Shown: positions 12,400 through 24,890, counted from the first letter of the stretch. The stretch: 64,000 nucleotides of DNA from Gambelia wislizenii (GCA_030847615.1 JAUMIR010000004.1:79391001-79455000), one strand, 5' to 3'. Numbers and translations: made by a program. The notes: generated by a model not told the origin, from the sequence alone.

Positions 12400-12628
12400 C
12401 TGTTGCTGTTGCATGCCTTCAAGTTGTTTCTGACTTACAGAAACCCTAAAGCAAACCCATCACAAGGTTTTCTTGGTAAGATTTGTTCAGTATGGGGTTT
12501 GACCTCTGAGGCTGAGAGAGTGTGATTTGTCCAAGGTCACCCAGTGGGTTTCCCTAGCCGAGCAGGGACTGAACCCTGGTCTCCAGAGTCATTGTCCAAT
12601 GTTCAAACCACTAAACCATGCTGGCTGT
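12400..12628 (-). mobile_element. Sauria-type SINE, minus strand (copy 1)
   Basis: Read on the minus strand, it has a tRNA-like head with an A-box-like region (GTGGTTTGAACATTGG context) and the B-box-like GGGTTCAGTCCC. A conserved body follows (TTGGACAAATCACACTCTC), and the tail ends CTTGAAGGCATGCAACAGC. The tail resembles the 3' end of Bov-B LINEs, the known partner of Sauria SINEs. It would be transcribed by RNA polymerase III if intact. Confidence 0.85.
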
Positions 12629-14246
12629 AGGGTCAAGCATAATACATTATAATAACAATTCTTTTCAAGATGGTTCTCTTGTCCTGAAATTCTTCTCCTA
12701 GCCCTAAGGCCCAGGACAGAAGGGCCTAACTCTGTAACTCAGAATCACCCTCTGAAATCCGGAACCCTACAGGATACCTAATTAGTCCCAGAAAAGGAAG
12801 TGAGGGATGGAACTCCATTAGACAATATGATATGCTGATTAAACAGAAATCCACAGTGATGTGACAAGCACCTAGGGGAGCAAATGCAGCACTCTTTGAT
12901 AAGAATTGCAAAATAAGCAGAAGGGTTGTTTACTGTTGCAAAAACAAGTTTTCTTTTGTTGCTGTTTTTAGAAAATCTAAAAATCCACTTGTGTTTCATT
13001 CTACAAAGTATTTTTTTAACTGAAAGCTAAAGATTTGCATCCAACATTTCTAATATTCCAGCAAAAATGAAGATTTTGTTCCGTTCAAAAGCTTCCTTTT
13101 AAAAAGAGAAACAGAAGTCATCTTTTCCTCTTGAGAAAAGCATTTCAACCAGTGTCTTTTTAAAGTGTCTGCACAAAGGCAACAAGAGAGAATTCTATCT
13201 ACACTTGATTTAATAGGCTCTGTGACTATACTCTGCCACATTTATTTGCTAAATAATTCTTGAAGAACTAGGCTGGTGGCTTTTTTCAAAGATGAAAAAA
13301 ATGGGTTCCCTATTTTTTTTTCTCTACCTGGTTCACTAGATAGCTGAGCAGCTAAGTTAATTAATGCCTGCAAGGCACTTGAGATTCTCTGAGGAAAGGT
13401 GCTAATGAAATGCAAAATATTAATTACTGTTGTTAATAGTGGGCCAAAGTCTGAAGCTATTCATTAGTTCATCTGTGGGGAGGTAGAATCCACTGACTTG
13501 AGTGAATCAAGAATCACTGACATTTTCATGCCCACAAACTGTTCTTTTACTAGTATTTCCAGGCTGGAAATTGGAAATCAACTGCTTTAAAATATCCACA
13601 GCTTTAATACCATTTCACTTGACCTTTGACGAGAGCCCTCTTCTGTTAAACAGTCTGATTTGCCTGGTTTCTCAAGCAGGCAATTCAGGCAGCCCCAATG
13701 CAAATATGTAAGTATTGGATACCTTTCAATTTTTTCTTCTCAAGGGGCATAATTTTCAGAGGTAAAAAATGAAACTAAATTCCTGACAGGTGTGATGAAA
13801 GAACGCCTTCTGGATACAGTTTGATGCCTCGAGCTATCTACAAATTCAAAACAGATCCTGTGATCATCATGAGAGCAGACTAGGCATAACAGGGTTTTGG
13901 GGGCAGAGAAAGAAAGTGTGTCAGGATGTGTAAATGTCTCTCATCCATTATCTCTGTAGTCCAATTACAGTACCTCAGTGCAAAGGTGATCATTGAAAAG
14001 GCTCTCCATTCTGATGGTAGCAATTTTTCTTGCCCCATGTGTCTTTAGTAATTAATTTTCCCATGAGTTGATCCCAAATCCAGAATATTATTCATGCTTT
14101 CTTGGAAGAGGGGGACAATCCCAGCATATTTCACAAAGCAGTGTGAAGAGCAGCACACTGGGTTTAGTGGTATTGGGGGGTGAGCTCTCCCATCCACTAA
14201 CTCTCTGCAGGATCTTACAGGCCAAACGTTTTTAAAATGGACAATT
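12629..14246. other. Unassigned, AT-rich, possibly constrained block
   Basis: No gene or repeat is recognised. Around 13355-13440 there are several homeodomain-like cores (TTAATTAATG, ATTAATTAC) and an octamer-like ATGCAAAAT. This is only suggestive of a non-coding regulatory element. Confidence 0.3.
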
Positions 14247-16684
14247 CATAGAATCATAGAGCTGGAAGAGCCCACAAGGGCCATTCAGTCCAACCCCCTG
14301 CCATGCAGGAATACACAATCAAATCATTCCTGACAGATGGCCATCCACCCTGTTTAAAAATCTCCAAAGAAGGAGACTCCACCACACTCCCAGGCAGTGC
14401 ATTCCATTTCCTAACAGCTCTTACTGTCAAGAAGTTCTTCCTAATGTTTAGATGGAATCTCTTTTCCTCTAAGTTGAAGTCACTGCTCCATGTCCTAGTC
14501 TCTGGAGTGGCAGAAAACAAGCTTGCTCCATCCTCAGTATGACATCCCTTCAAATATTTAAACATAGCTATCATGTCCCCTCTTAACCTCTTCTTCTCCA
14601 GACTAAACATACCCAGCTCCCTAAGCCATTCCTCACAGGACATGGGTTCCAGACCTCCCACCAACCTGGTCGCTCTCCTCTGGACACATTCCAGCTTCTC
14701 AATATCCTTCCTGAACTGTGGTGCCCAGAACTGGACACAGTATTCCAGGTGAGGTCTGACCAAAACAGGATAGAATGGCCCTATTACTTCCCTTGATCTA
14801 GACAGTATATTCCTATTAATGCAGCCTAGAATTACACTGGCTTTTTTAGCTGCCACATCACACTGCTGATTGATGTTCAGCTTGTGGTCCACTAAGACTT
14901 CTAGATCCCTTAAACATGTACTGCCATCAAGCCAGGTGTCACCCATCTTATATCTGTGCATTACATTTTTACTGCCCAAGTGTAGTATCCTACTTTCTCC
15001 CTGCCGAAATTCATTTTGCTAGTTTTGGCCCAGCTTTCTAATCTGTTCAGGTCATTTTGGATTCTGACCCTGTCCTCTGGGGTATTAGCTACCCCACCTA
15101 ATTTGGTGTCATCTGCAAACTTGATAAGCATACCCTCTATTCCCTCATGCAAGTCATTGATAAAGATGTTGAACAGCACTGGGCCCAGGATAGAACCCTG
15201 TGGCACCCCACTAGTCACTTCTCTCCAGGATGAAGAGGAGCCATTGGTGACTACCCTTTGGGTTCGGTCTGTCAACCAATTACAAATCCACATTGTCTAG
15301 CCCAAAGGTTACTAACTTTTTTGCAAGAATATCATGGGGGCCCTTGTCAAAAGTCTTACTGAAATCAAGATACACTACATCCACAGCATTCCCTTCATCT
15401 ACCAAGTGTGTAATTCTATAAAAAAAAAAGAGATAAGATTAATTTGGCATGACTTGTTTTTCAAAAACCCATGTTGAGTTATAGTGATCACAGCATTCCT
15501 TTCTAAGTGCTTACAGACTGTCTGTTTAATGATCTGCTCTAGAATTTTTCCTAGTACTGATGTCAGGCTGACTGGGTGGTAATTATTTGGGTCTTCTTTC
15601 CCCCACTTTTTAAAGATGGGGATAGCATTTGCCCTCTTCCAGTCTGCTGAGACCTCTCCTGTTCTCCAGAGTTTCTCAAAGATTATTGACAGTGGTTCTG
15701 AGATTACTCCTGCCAGTTCTTTTAATTGAAGTTTAAACCTTCGTTGAAGTTCATCTAGCCCTGGAGACCTGAACTCATTTATACTGGCCAGGTATTCCTG
15801 TACTACCTCTTTACCAATTCTGTGCTGTATTTTCCCTTCATTATCCACTTCATTATCCCCAGATTGAGCCCTGTTCCCCCTTTGGGAGAAGACTTAAGCA
15901 AAGAAAGTGTTAAGTAGTTCTGCCTTTTCTTTGCCCCCTGTTAGCCTTTCACTATCTTCTCCACGCAGCAGCCCTGCCATTTCCTTTTTCTTCCTTTTGC
16001 TATGGACATAACCAAAAAAGCCCTTTTTATTGTTTTTGACCTCTCCAGATGGAACCTCTCCATCTGTGCTTTTGGTTTTCTGATTTTCCCCCTACATAAG
16101 CTGACTATTTGTTTCAATTCTTCAGTGGTAATTTCCCCCTTTTTCCATTTCTTGTACATGTCCTTTTAAGTTTTAGCTCAGTTGAGAGTTCTTTCGACAT
16201 CCATCCTGGTTTCTTTAGACACTTCCCCTTTTTACTCCTCATTGGAACTGTTTGAAGTTGTGCCTTCAATGTCTCACTTTTAAGAAACTCCCATCCTTCA
16301 TGAACTTTATCTTTTAGTATTCCTGACAATGGGATCACTCCAATTCCATAAGTTTTCTGAAATCAGCTTTCTTAAAGTCTAGAATGCATGTCTGACTATG
16401 CTTGGCTTCCCCTTTCCTCTGTATAACAAACTCCAGGAGAATGGGGTCACTCCCCCCTAAGGATCCCGCCACTTCCACACCATTAACCAGGTCATCCCCA
16501 TTGGTTAGGATCAATCTAAAATAGCTGATCTCCTTATTGCCTCTTCCACCTTCTGGACAATGAAATTGTCTGCAAGGCAAGTGAGGAATTTGTTGGACCT
16601 TAAATTCTTGGCAGAGTTGGACTTCCAACAAATATCAGGATAGTTGAAATCCCCCATTACTACTACATCTCTCCTTTCTGAATG
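14247..16684 (-). mobile_element. CR1 LINE, minus strand, 5'-truncated (copy 1)
   Basis: A CR1-clade non-LTR retrotransposon with its 3' end at the low coordinate. The tail has the CR1-type repeat of ATTCTATGA (14241-14262). The element runs through the 3' untranslated region, the reverse transcriptase (14254-15848) and part of the endonuclease domain. Its sequence stops at about 16684, where an LTR-like unit begins. At 16560-16680 it aligns by eye with the endonuclease stretch of the copy at 58490-62110. It has frameshifts and stops. Confidence 0.9.
14254..16631 (-). pseudogene. CR1 ORF2 (reverse transcriptase) remnant, frameshifted
   Basis: ORF2 of CR1 encodes an endonuclease and reverse transcriptase that copies the element's RNA at the nicked target. 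Here it is split into frames at 15848-15399, 15293-14961 and 14979-14254. The middle piece shows [20 protein letters not shown] and FADDTKLGG. The catalytic FADD box is encoded at 15108-15119. The 241-residue C-terminal piece holds the family motifs [12 protein letters not shown] and LERVQRRATR-like ECVQRRATRLVGGLE. Upstream frames (16159-15941, 16338-16114, 16631-16335) look like degraded linker and endonuclease regions. It is inactive. Confidence 0.85.
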
Positions 16685-17347
16685 TGCCAGAAATTAACCA
16701 AAGTGATTCCAAGTGAAAGAAATCAGGTCAAGGACAAGCTGGTTTTGCAGCAATAACAATTATTTCTTTATTTAAAAGACAGAAGAAGATAGCAGTAGAA
16801 AACAACAGAAGTCCATATTTAAAACAAGTTGTTAATAGCAGTTTCTCAAAGAAAAAGAGGGGGAACAATGGCATAGATGCTAAGACCCTATTCCTAACTA
16901 ATTTAGCGGGCGGGGTGGGGGCTGAAGGTAGGCAGCTTAAGTTTAAGAGACTACAGGCTAAGATACAGATGGATTTTCTCACCCTCTGATGAGATGAAGA
17001 GTCAAGGTCTTCTGGGCAGAGCTCTTAAAGAGAAAGTGGAGGAAGAAAGAAAGAGCAACCTTTCCCTTTCTGGCCTATATATAGCCCTTTTCTATCTTGG
17101 GGGCTGTTCTCTGGAGTGAAGGGAGTGTTATTTGGGCAGGGAGTGTTATTCTGTTGGATGGTTCAAAAGGCCCCATGTGCTTGACCTCTGTCTTTCACCC
17201 TCTAGGCCCTGGTAATGATGCTTAAATGGCCTGGGAGAGATGAACAATGGAGTTGCACACCTTGAGACAATGCCATCAGGAGCCACTTTGAAATCCAATC
17301 AGGGTTGCCCAATATCTCTGGAAGCTGCACAATGACTTCCAATGTCA
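16685..17347 (-). mobile_element. LTR-like unit (minus strand), possibly a solo LTR
   Basis: Read on the minus strand, the unit starts TGACATTGGAAGTC, has a TATA box GGGCTATATATAGGCC (about 17073-17088), a polyadenylation signal AATAAA about 310 bases further (complement at 16767-16772), and ends TTTCTGGCA. TG...CA ends, a TATA box and a poly(A) signal in that order fit an LTR. A purine run resembling a polypurine tract (17348-17355) precedes it. No internal gag, pol or env and no second LTR are visible, and no clear target duplication is found. Confidence 0.5.
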
Positions 17348-17847
17348 CCCCCCAATGTGAGGGGGGGTGTACCAGTCTGAGTCAGTTTGGCAAAATCTCC
17401 ATCCAGTGGAAGTAAGCATGACAATTAAGCACTGATTACCCTCAATGACCTTGTCAGTAGGTCTGGGGAGGGGGAGTTCCAGTTTGTACTTTAAAATGAA
17501 GCTTGGCTTTCTAAGACAGACAGGAATCCAGGCTTTTCACTGCCTTACACTTTTCAATATACTTGCTATACCCGATGTAACATATGCCAGTGGTGTATTA
17601 AGGGTGAGTCATTCTGTTGCCCTGCCCTTGCTGCTGCCGCTGTCAGTTAACTGCCTGAATCCCATTGCAGGGGAGGTGGGGCGATGATGTGACCTCCCTG
17701 GGCACTAGGGCGATATCAAAACCCATATCAAAAGTTGGTCCAGTTCTATAACAGAGTAGATAATGTCTACTAGTCCAAAAATCCAATTAATTAGTTGGGA
17801 GGTCCATCTTTACTGATTCAATGCATCCAAAATAAACCATATATATA

Positions 17848-17925
17848 AACGTTTCTTTTCCCAATGTGCTGATTGTCAGCTTAGGAAACATACCCAACCA
17901 ATCCCCTCACCCCCTCAGCCAACCA
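17848..17925 (+). repeat. Helitron 5'-end fragment
   Basis: TATATATAAACG leads into CCAATGTGCTGATTGTCAGC and ACCCAACCAATC, matching the first 80 bases of the Helitron at 6229 (CCAATGTGCTGATTGGCTGC). No matching 3' hairpin and CTAG end is visible nearby. Confidence 0.5.
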
Positions 17926-18544
17926 CCATCCACATGCAAATTCCATGTCCACCTCACAATTTATTCCTGCCACCCAATCTGCATCTACACCCACAGCCTC
18001 AGAAGGGGCCCTTCCTCTTCTCACTCCTTCAGCCAATCACCACCCAAATGCAAAAAAATGGAATATTTTTTCCCTAAAATAATACCATGTAGCTGAATTG
18101 TGTGAAAGAAACACTGCCACCCCAAGCTCCATGCTGCAACCACCACTTGAAACCCCAGCAGGGTATGTAACGGTGTATGTTACACTGGGCATACCAATAC
18201 TAATACTAATACAAACGCACTTCAGCTGTGCTAGTCTGTGGTCTGTTGCTCCAACATATTTCCTTTTGCACTTAAAGCAAATATTACCCTGACAGAAGGG
18301 GAGGAAGGGCTCAAGTTTTTGGGTCCATAAAGGGGTGAAGAGCAAAGGAAGGGGGAAAAAACCTACCCTGCAAGATAGGACAGAAAGAAAAAGAAGAAGG
18401 AACAGGGTGGGGGATGCATAGAAAGCAACCTTTTCCCCCATGCATGCATATTAAGACAGCAAGGGGAGATGGCTGAGTATTTAATTACTGCATCTCAGTG
18501 GGCAAAGATGTGGCTGTAGACCAAGACAGTGGTGCTGAAAAACA

Positions 18545-18665
18545 CCCTCAAGCTGCTGACTGGCTGCCAACACAGTGCTACAATTGATTGGATATGTTAC
18601 CTGAGGAGCCAGTCAGCATACTGGGAACAGCAACATACCCAAGAGAATTATAGATGGATAGATAG
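18545..18665 (-). repeat. Helitron 5'-end fragment, inverted
   Basis: On the minus strand it reads CTATAATTCTCTTGGGTATG, then CAGTATGCTGACTGGCTCC, matching the 5' part of the Helitron at 6229. The rest is missing. Confidence 0.5.
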
Positions 18666-19446
18666 CCAGCTTCCACATAATGCCTACTGTCTAGTCTTTC
18701 TAAACTGCCAGAACATTCTTCAAGAGGGAGCCTTTTCTCCTACTTGTTGTGCTTGCCTCCAGCTCCAGGCCTTTCCATTTCAGTTCTGAAATTGTTCCCT
18801 CCTAAGGCAAGACAGGGATGGGCATAAACTATTTCTTTCACAGTCAGCCTTTTCCCTTCTTCTCCCTCTAGATGCCTGGCATGCCAGGTCCTAGAGAGGG
18901 AACCTGGTCAACTTCTCTCTGTTCTCCTCAGCGGTTTTCTCTTCCAAAGCCCCAATGGAGGGTGGTGACTCTGATGTCACTGAAGCAATAAATCCACTCA
19001 GTTTTAAATGGAACTCTACAAGGTGCTGAACCTATTTGGGAGTGGAGGAGTGAATAGGACTTAGCGACTTGGACAGCTCCTTGAAATAGCACATCCTGAC
19101 TTCCGGCGTGATGGCATTGTGAGTGGTCAAGAGGTGTGAGAGCTCTTGCTTCTGTGACCACTTGCTACCCTTTCTCAGCATTTCAAACCCAAAGGAAATC
19201 AATAGGGAGAAAGAGAGAATAGCTGCAAAGTTCCCCCCGGTAAGGGGGAACGGTGGGGCTTGCTGAGGGTCCATATCCAGCCTGTTTTGGAAGTCGAGAG
19301 GTGGAAAGGCTGTGGGACCACAAAGCCCCAGAAGGATAGCAAGCCAACCACAAAGGTGTGATATAAAATGACGCCAGCACTTTTTAATGATAGAAACTGA
19401 GCTCACAACTTTCTCTGTGTTGTGATACAATATTTCCGACAAACTC

Positions 19447-20640
19447 TATGTTCCAGTCTCTGGAGCAGCAGAAAACAAGCCTGCTCCATCCTCAGCGTGA
19501 CATCCTTTCAAATACTTAAACAGAGCTATCATAGCGCCTCTTAACCGTCTTTTTTCCAGGCTAAACATACCCAGCTCCCTAAGTCTCTCCTCATAAGGCG
19601 TTCCTTATGAGGTTTCCAGACCTTTCACCATTTTAGTTGCCCTTCTCTGGACATGCTCCAATTTGTCAATATCCTTTTTGAATTGTGGTGCCCAGAACTG
19701 GACACAGTATTCTAGGTGAAGTCTGACCAAGGCAGAATAGAGTGGCACTATTACTTCCCTTGATCTAGACACTATACTTCTATTGATACAGCCCAAAATC
19801 GCATTGGCCTTTTTAGCTGCCGCATCACACTGTTGACTCATGTTCAACTTGTGGTCTACTAGGACTCCTAGATCCCTTTCACACGTGGTCTTGTTCAGCC
19901 AGGTCTTTTCCATCCTATATCTATGCATTTCATTTTTCCGCCCTAAGTGCAGTAATTTACATTTCTCTGTATTGAATTTCATTTTGTTAGCTTTGGCCCA
20001 GCTCTCCAGTCTATCCAGGTCATTCTGAATTTTGATCCTGTCCTCTAGGGTATTAGCTACTCCTCCTAATTTGGTGTCATCTGCAAATTTGATAAGTATG
20101 CCCCTAATTCCCTCATCCAAGTCATTGATAAATATGTTGAATAGCACTGGGCCCAGGACAGAACCTTGTGGCACCCCACTGGTCACATCTTTCCAAGAAG
20201 AAGAGGAGCCACTGCTGAGCACTCTTTGGGTTTGGCTGGTCAACCAATTACAAATCCATTGAACAGTTAACTTGTCTAGCTCACATTTTACAAGCTTGTT
20301 TGCAAGAATGTCATGGGGAACCTTGTCAAAGGCCTTACTGAAATCAAGGTATGCGATGTCCACAGTATTCCCTTCATCTACCAAGCTGGTAACTTTATCA
20401 AAAAAAGAGATCAGATTAGTCTGGCATGACTTGTTTCTCTGAAACCCATGTTGACTTTTTGTGATTATGGCATTGCCTTCTAAATGTTCACAGACTCTCT
20501 GTTTAATGATCTGCTCTAGAATCTTCCCTGGTATTGATGTCAGACTAACTGGACGATAATTGTTGGGATCCTCTTTTCCCCCCCTTTTTGAAGACGGGGA
20601 CAACGTTTGCCCTCCTCCAGTCTGCCGGGACTTCTATTCT
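19447..20640 (-). mobile_element. CR1 LINE fragment, minus strand (copy 2)
   Basis: Closely related to the CR1 copy at 14247 but lacks both the 5' region and the true 3' end. The 3' side stops abruptly at about 19447, inside sequence that in copy 1 continues for about 200 bases to the ATTCTATGA tail. Loss of the 3' end is not expected from normal target-primed insertion, so a later deletion or rearrangement is likely. Confidence 0.85.
19605..20603 (-). CDS. CR1 reverse transcriptase fragment, open for 332 codons
   Basis: An unbroken 332-residue piece of CR1 ORF2. From the N-terminus it has the palm/finger region ([20 protein letters not shown]), then [17 protein letters not shown] with the first catalytic Asp, [20 protein letters not shown], and [10 protein letters not shown] with the catalytic Asp pair (codons at 20076-20087). 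After that come the thumb region and [20 protein letters not shown]. All polymerase motifs are intact, unlike the frameshifted copy at 14254. The endonuclease domain, a proper start and the C-terminal end are missing, so no functional LINE protein is expected. The ATG at 20603 is an internal Met. Confidence 0.85.
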   Translation of the reverse strand: MSPSSKRGGKEDPNNYRPVSLTSIPGKILEQIIKQRVCEHLEGNAIITKSQHGFQRNKSCQTNLISFFDKVTSLVDEGNTVDIAYLDFSKAFDKVPHDILANKLVKCELDKLTVQWICNWLTSQTQRVLSSGSSSSWKDVTSGVPQGSVLGPVLFNIFINDLDEGIRGILIKFADDTKLGGVANTLEDRIKIQNDLDRLESWAKANKMKFNTEKCKLLHLGRKNEMHRYRMEKTWLNKTTCERDLGVLVDHKLNMSQQCDAAAKKANAILGCINRSIVSRSREVIVPLYSALVRLHLEYCVQFWAPQFKKDIDKLEHVQRRATKMVKGLETS

Positions 20641-21474
20641 CCAGGAGTTGGGTAGCTACTTCTCATAGCTAAACCTGATGTGGGATCACAGCAAAAATGG
20701 TTTGTTGATTTCTGTGCTGAGGGAATCACTTTGTCAGATTAAATGCTATTCATGATACTGTTCCAGTGTAAAGCAAAATCTTCGGGGCGGGGGGGAAATC
20801 TTCTTGGGAGTAGTACAGTCAGGCCAACTAGCCATGCCATGCCTTTGATGCTGGTGCACCCCTTGGCCTTCTTCCATATATAGCCATTTGTAACTTTGAA
20901 GGAGGTCTCTGTTCCTGTGTGTGCCTAACCTAGGGATGTTGGAGACATGGCTGGCATTGCACACTGAGTTCAGGTGCATAGTTACTGGCCCAGTCCCCAT
21001 TTCCCCCTCATGCATAAGGATACTGAAATGAATGTTGATTCTTAGTCAATAACCTTTTAAGAGAGTTTAGGGTGAACTCAGCAAGTAAGCATCAATGCAG
21101 AGCCAAATTAGACACATAATAATTATATTTCTCTTTTTGTTCCTTTTCTATCTTGGCTATATTTAGTCATGCCTTTTTGCTATATGTTTACCAGTAAAAG
21201 CATCCTTTTTGTTTAAAGACTCTAGGCTGATCACAGGTGTAACTGAAAGATCAAATATACAGCATGACTTCACACTGAAGAAATCTGAGTGACTTAAAGA
21301 GGAATGCCTACTGGTTGTTGCCAGAAAAGACCATATGTGTAGGGTAAATAATGATAGCCAATTTACCATGTGGTCACTTAATTGTCTATAAAACAACAAT
21401 ACCGGAGGGGGGATTTTGCTACACTATCATATGTGGGATGAAGGTTAGCAATTAATAAGATTCCCCATAGTACT
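20641..21474. other. Unassigned sequence
   Basis: No gene or clear repeat is supported. Confidence 0.4.
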
Positions 21475-21715
21475 CACATGTATACACTGTCATAGCAGTT
21501 TAATACCAGTTTAACAGGCATGGCTCCATCTTATAGAATCCTGAGATTTATAGTCTTGTGGGATATTCCTTCTGCTGTAGTTTTGTAGAATGCACTAGAG
21601 CTCTCCAGCAGAGATTTCTAAGTACTCCCCAAACTACAAATCCTAGGATTCTGCAGGATGGAGCCATGGCAGTTAAAGTAATATCAAAGAGCTATAACTG
21701 TGTAGTGTAGGCAAC
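21475..21715. repeat. Palindromic MITE, GTAGTTT-core family (copy 4)
   Basis: The left arm runs from TACACTGTCATAGC through GGCATGGCTCCATC. The right arm is its inverse: GATGGAGCCATGGCAGTT, then GCTATAACTGTGTAGTG. The centre has CTACAAATCCTAGGATT. It is non-coding. Confidence 0.75.
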
Positions 21716-22887
21716 ACTGTGGTTGTTTGGTCATCTATATCAGTCACCTGTGATTGATCATTTGGGGTGATATTTTCCTAAGCTATAGCTTTTCATGGCT
21801 TATGTGGTAAGGCAGAGTATAAATATAAGTAAATAGATAAATATAGATGAAAGAAATCACCCTTGTTATAGTAGTTATAGCCAGTGGAGTTTCCAAATCA
21901 GTGTGTCATGGCTTCCTGATCCCCAGACATTATATAGCTCCATAGATAAGTCACAGCTGTAACTCGGAAATCTCCAGAGATGCAATGTGTGTGGAATGCA
22001 CGGCCACACAGAAGCATCATAATGAGAGAGGTCAAAGGAGACAACTATTTTTATATCTCTGAGTCAATTAAGAGATTGTTCCTAAAACACTTGGGGAGAA
22101 TGAAAACATATATCACCTGCAACAGTCAGGGACAGGCAATAAAACAAAAATAAAAAAGAATATAATTTATGAGGCACAGTAAAAATATCCCAGGAAGTGG
22201 GTTATGGAGAAGAATTCATTCAATCTCTGATTCGGTGCATCTTTTAAAACTGATGAAGTATATTACCAGCCTTCCTTATAGTCACAAAAACAAGGAAGGG
22301 AATGTATTTCCTCCACTCCCCAAAGGCCTTCTCAGTTCTAGGCCACTTTGCCCACTGAAGCTTGGGAAAGAAGAGACTAAAGTAATTGCTCAGTGTCTCT
22401 GTTTCCAATAGCCTTTTCCAAAATATGTTGCTTTCAAAGGGGAAATGTGCAGTTGTTACTATTCCGCATTTAGGAGCATCCAACTATCACACCCACAGTC
22501 AATCATCCATTCTTTAAAAATCTCCCCACACTCAAATGGCAATGATGAATTGTTGGGAAAATACATTTCCTCCCTTCCAACCACAGGTAATTGTGATAAA
22601 GATTGACATGTTGTCTATAGGAACTCTGGTGTCCCATTACTGCACAGAGTGTTATTGAATAACTCCTGTGACATCTATATGATAACAAATTGAAGCTCCC
22701 CCTCTATTTATTTACCCCTCTGCATCTACTTATCTATTTCAATAAATTTAAATGACCTACCATTTTTAATTCCTTTTCTTGTTGTTTTTCTGGGGACGGC
22801 TACCACATGCACATTGACAGGAACCACCAAGGCTAGGAAGCAAGACCCTTTCCTCTGTGTGTAGTTGTTCCATGTGGTAGGTCCCCA
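21716..22887. other. Unassigned sequence
   Basis: No gene is supported. Short frames on both strands overlap without domains. Confidence 0.4.
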
Positions 22888-23110
22888 GGGACCCTTTCAC
22901 AGTGCATAGTTATAGCATGATGATTCTACTTTAATTGCCATGGGTGCATCCTTTGGAATCCTGGGGTTTGCAGTCATGATGGACTACACCTCTTTGGCTG
23001 AGAATTCTAAATGCCTCTCCCCAAACTGTAAATCCCAGGTTTTCATAGAATAGAACCATGCCAGTTAAAGTGAAATTATAGTGCTATAATTGTGTAGTAT
23101 GAAAAGGTCC
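22888..23110. repeat. Palindromic MITE, GTAGTTT-core family (copy 5)
   Basis: Ends are GGGACCCTTTCACAGTG and, from the other side, GGGACCTTTTCATACTAC. Arms contain GTTATAGCATGATGATT against AATTATAGTGCTATAATT. The core is GGGGTTTGCAGTC against AACTGTAAATCCC. Confidence 0.8.
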
Positions 23111-24660
23111 CAGGACCAGTTTGAACTGTTTCTGTGCTGGCCACAACCATCTGTGCTGGCCACTGTGTCCGACTAGCTAAGAAGATTTTATAAAAGGGAT
23201 TTTGTTTGGTCTGGGCAGCAGCACACTTTCTGTCACTAGCGTGTTTGTGAGTTTTGGCCTCCGCTCAGTTCTCTAACAGCTGCCTGTAGCATATTCTGCC
23301 TACAAGTACCATTTGAAAGCCCTAACATGACCTAGAGCAATGCTACCCAAAAGTAGCAACATTAGTTTAAGATAACAGTCTTAAAAGTCTTTGAAAATCC
23401 TTTGTCTTTATTTACCCCACATAGTAATTCACTGCCCATTCATCAGCCTCCTTAAAATAAGGATGTGGAAGTGGAATCATACACAGGATATGTATGATGG
23501 GGGAGGAATGGAACAAGTTTATCCCCTATTTATTTTGTTATTTTAACATATTCCACCTTAATCCTAGCACAGGACTCTAAGAAGTTAGAATATAAACATC
23601 TGGAGATGAAGAGGACTGTAACATGGAGGTCCTCATTGCTTAGTTTGAACTGTTTCTGTGCTGTCCACAACCATCTGTGGTCTTTGATCACACTTTTACT
23701 TCACCTCCACTGAGTTCAAGATGTATACATGGCTCTTCTCCTTCCCACTTTATCCTTACAACAATCCTCACAGTAAGTAGGTCAGGCTGAGAGAGTGGCT
23801 GGGCCAAGGTCAGTGCCTATGTTTATGACTAGATGTGATGAAATAACTTCATATGGTTGTTCTTGGGGTTTCCTGTCCAAATAAAATAAAATAACTTGAG
23901 AAATGGCCCCTTCTATTAGTTTCACTCTTTGGAGAAGAAGACAAAGCACAAGCATGGACAAAATTACTCTTGGGTGCCTGGATCCAAAGGAGGAAGGATT
24001 AGGGAATCAATTTATACTCAACATCCTACTATGAGGGGGGGGGTGCGACAGGGTGGGACTAATGTCCTCATAAAGGAAGTAGAGCAGAGGATTATCCTTT
24101 GTGCTCATTTTCTCCATGCAGACAGAAGATGAACCTAAAGACTGACTCACTGCCACCCATTTTCTTAGCCTAGCAAGCATTTCGGCCTGGCAAGGTGAGG
24201 AGCTGAAAGGCAATCACCTACCTATCCACTTTTTTTTTTTTCAGAAGACTGCGCTGGACTATAGTGATATTTTATTAATATTCAGTGTTGTCCTTTTATT
24301 TCCTATTTTTATGTGCTTCCCTTCTCATACATGAGCAAACATCTTGCTTGCCATTGATTTGTTGTAGAACGTATATTGTATTAACATAGTATTTCGTAAG
24401 GGATTTTGTGCCTCAGACAAATAAAACTGATCACTTACTCATTCAGTACTTTGTTGTAATATCGTTATACATCTGTACATTTTAAATGTATCCACATACT
24501 CACTCCCTCAAAACACACAAAATAAAGCTCGTACATACCTGCTAAATTTAGAAAATCCAAAGGCCAAGTTTCCCCCATCCTTGGTCCCCAACCCGCAAAC
24601 TATTATGAAGCCCAAAGCTAGAAAAATGCTTAGCTTTCTCTCATTCCCATCTTTTTTGCT
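23111..24660. other. Unassigned, with one old SINE-like segment
   Basis: At about 23755-23815, ACAACAATCCTCACAGTAAG with CAGGCTGAGAGAGTGGCTGG and GCCAAGGTCA resembles an old MIR-type SINE core. The rest holds no supported gene. Confidence 0.35.
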
Positions 24661-24890
24661 TGTTGTTAGCCTTCAAGTTGTTTCTGACTTATGGTAACCC
24701 TAAGGCAAATCTATCATGGGGTTTTCTTGGCAAGATTTGTTGATAGGAGGGTTGCCTTTGCCTTCCTCTGAGGCTAAGAGAATGTGACTTGCCTAAGCAC
24801 ACTCAGTGGGTTTTCATGGCTGAGTAGGGATTTGCACCCTGGTATCCAGAGTTGTAGTTCAACGCCCAAACCACTACACAATGCTGGTTC
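24661..24890 (-). mobile_element. Sauria-type SINE, minus strand (copy 2)
   Basis: Same body as the copy at 12400: tail complement TTAGCCTTCAAGTTGTTTC, then GGTTTTCTTGGCAAGATTTG, CTCTGAGGCTAAGAG and the tRNA-like head (complement of GTAGTGGTTTGGGCGTTG). The B-box region has decayed (GCACCCTGGTATCC on the plus strand). Confidence 0.85.

Larger units (their letters stand above)
17356..19446. other. Mostly unassigned, with two Helitron-derived pieces
   Basis: No gene is supported. Two short stretches resemble the 5' part of the Helitron at 6229 and are listed separately. Confidence 0.4.

Noticed and set aside
22889..23110. hAT origin for the GTAGTTT-core MITEs based on end sequence
   Set aside because: I looked for 8-bp flanking duplications at copies 2, 5, 6 and 7 and found none, so the superfamily is left open.
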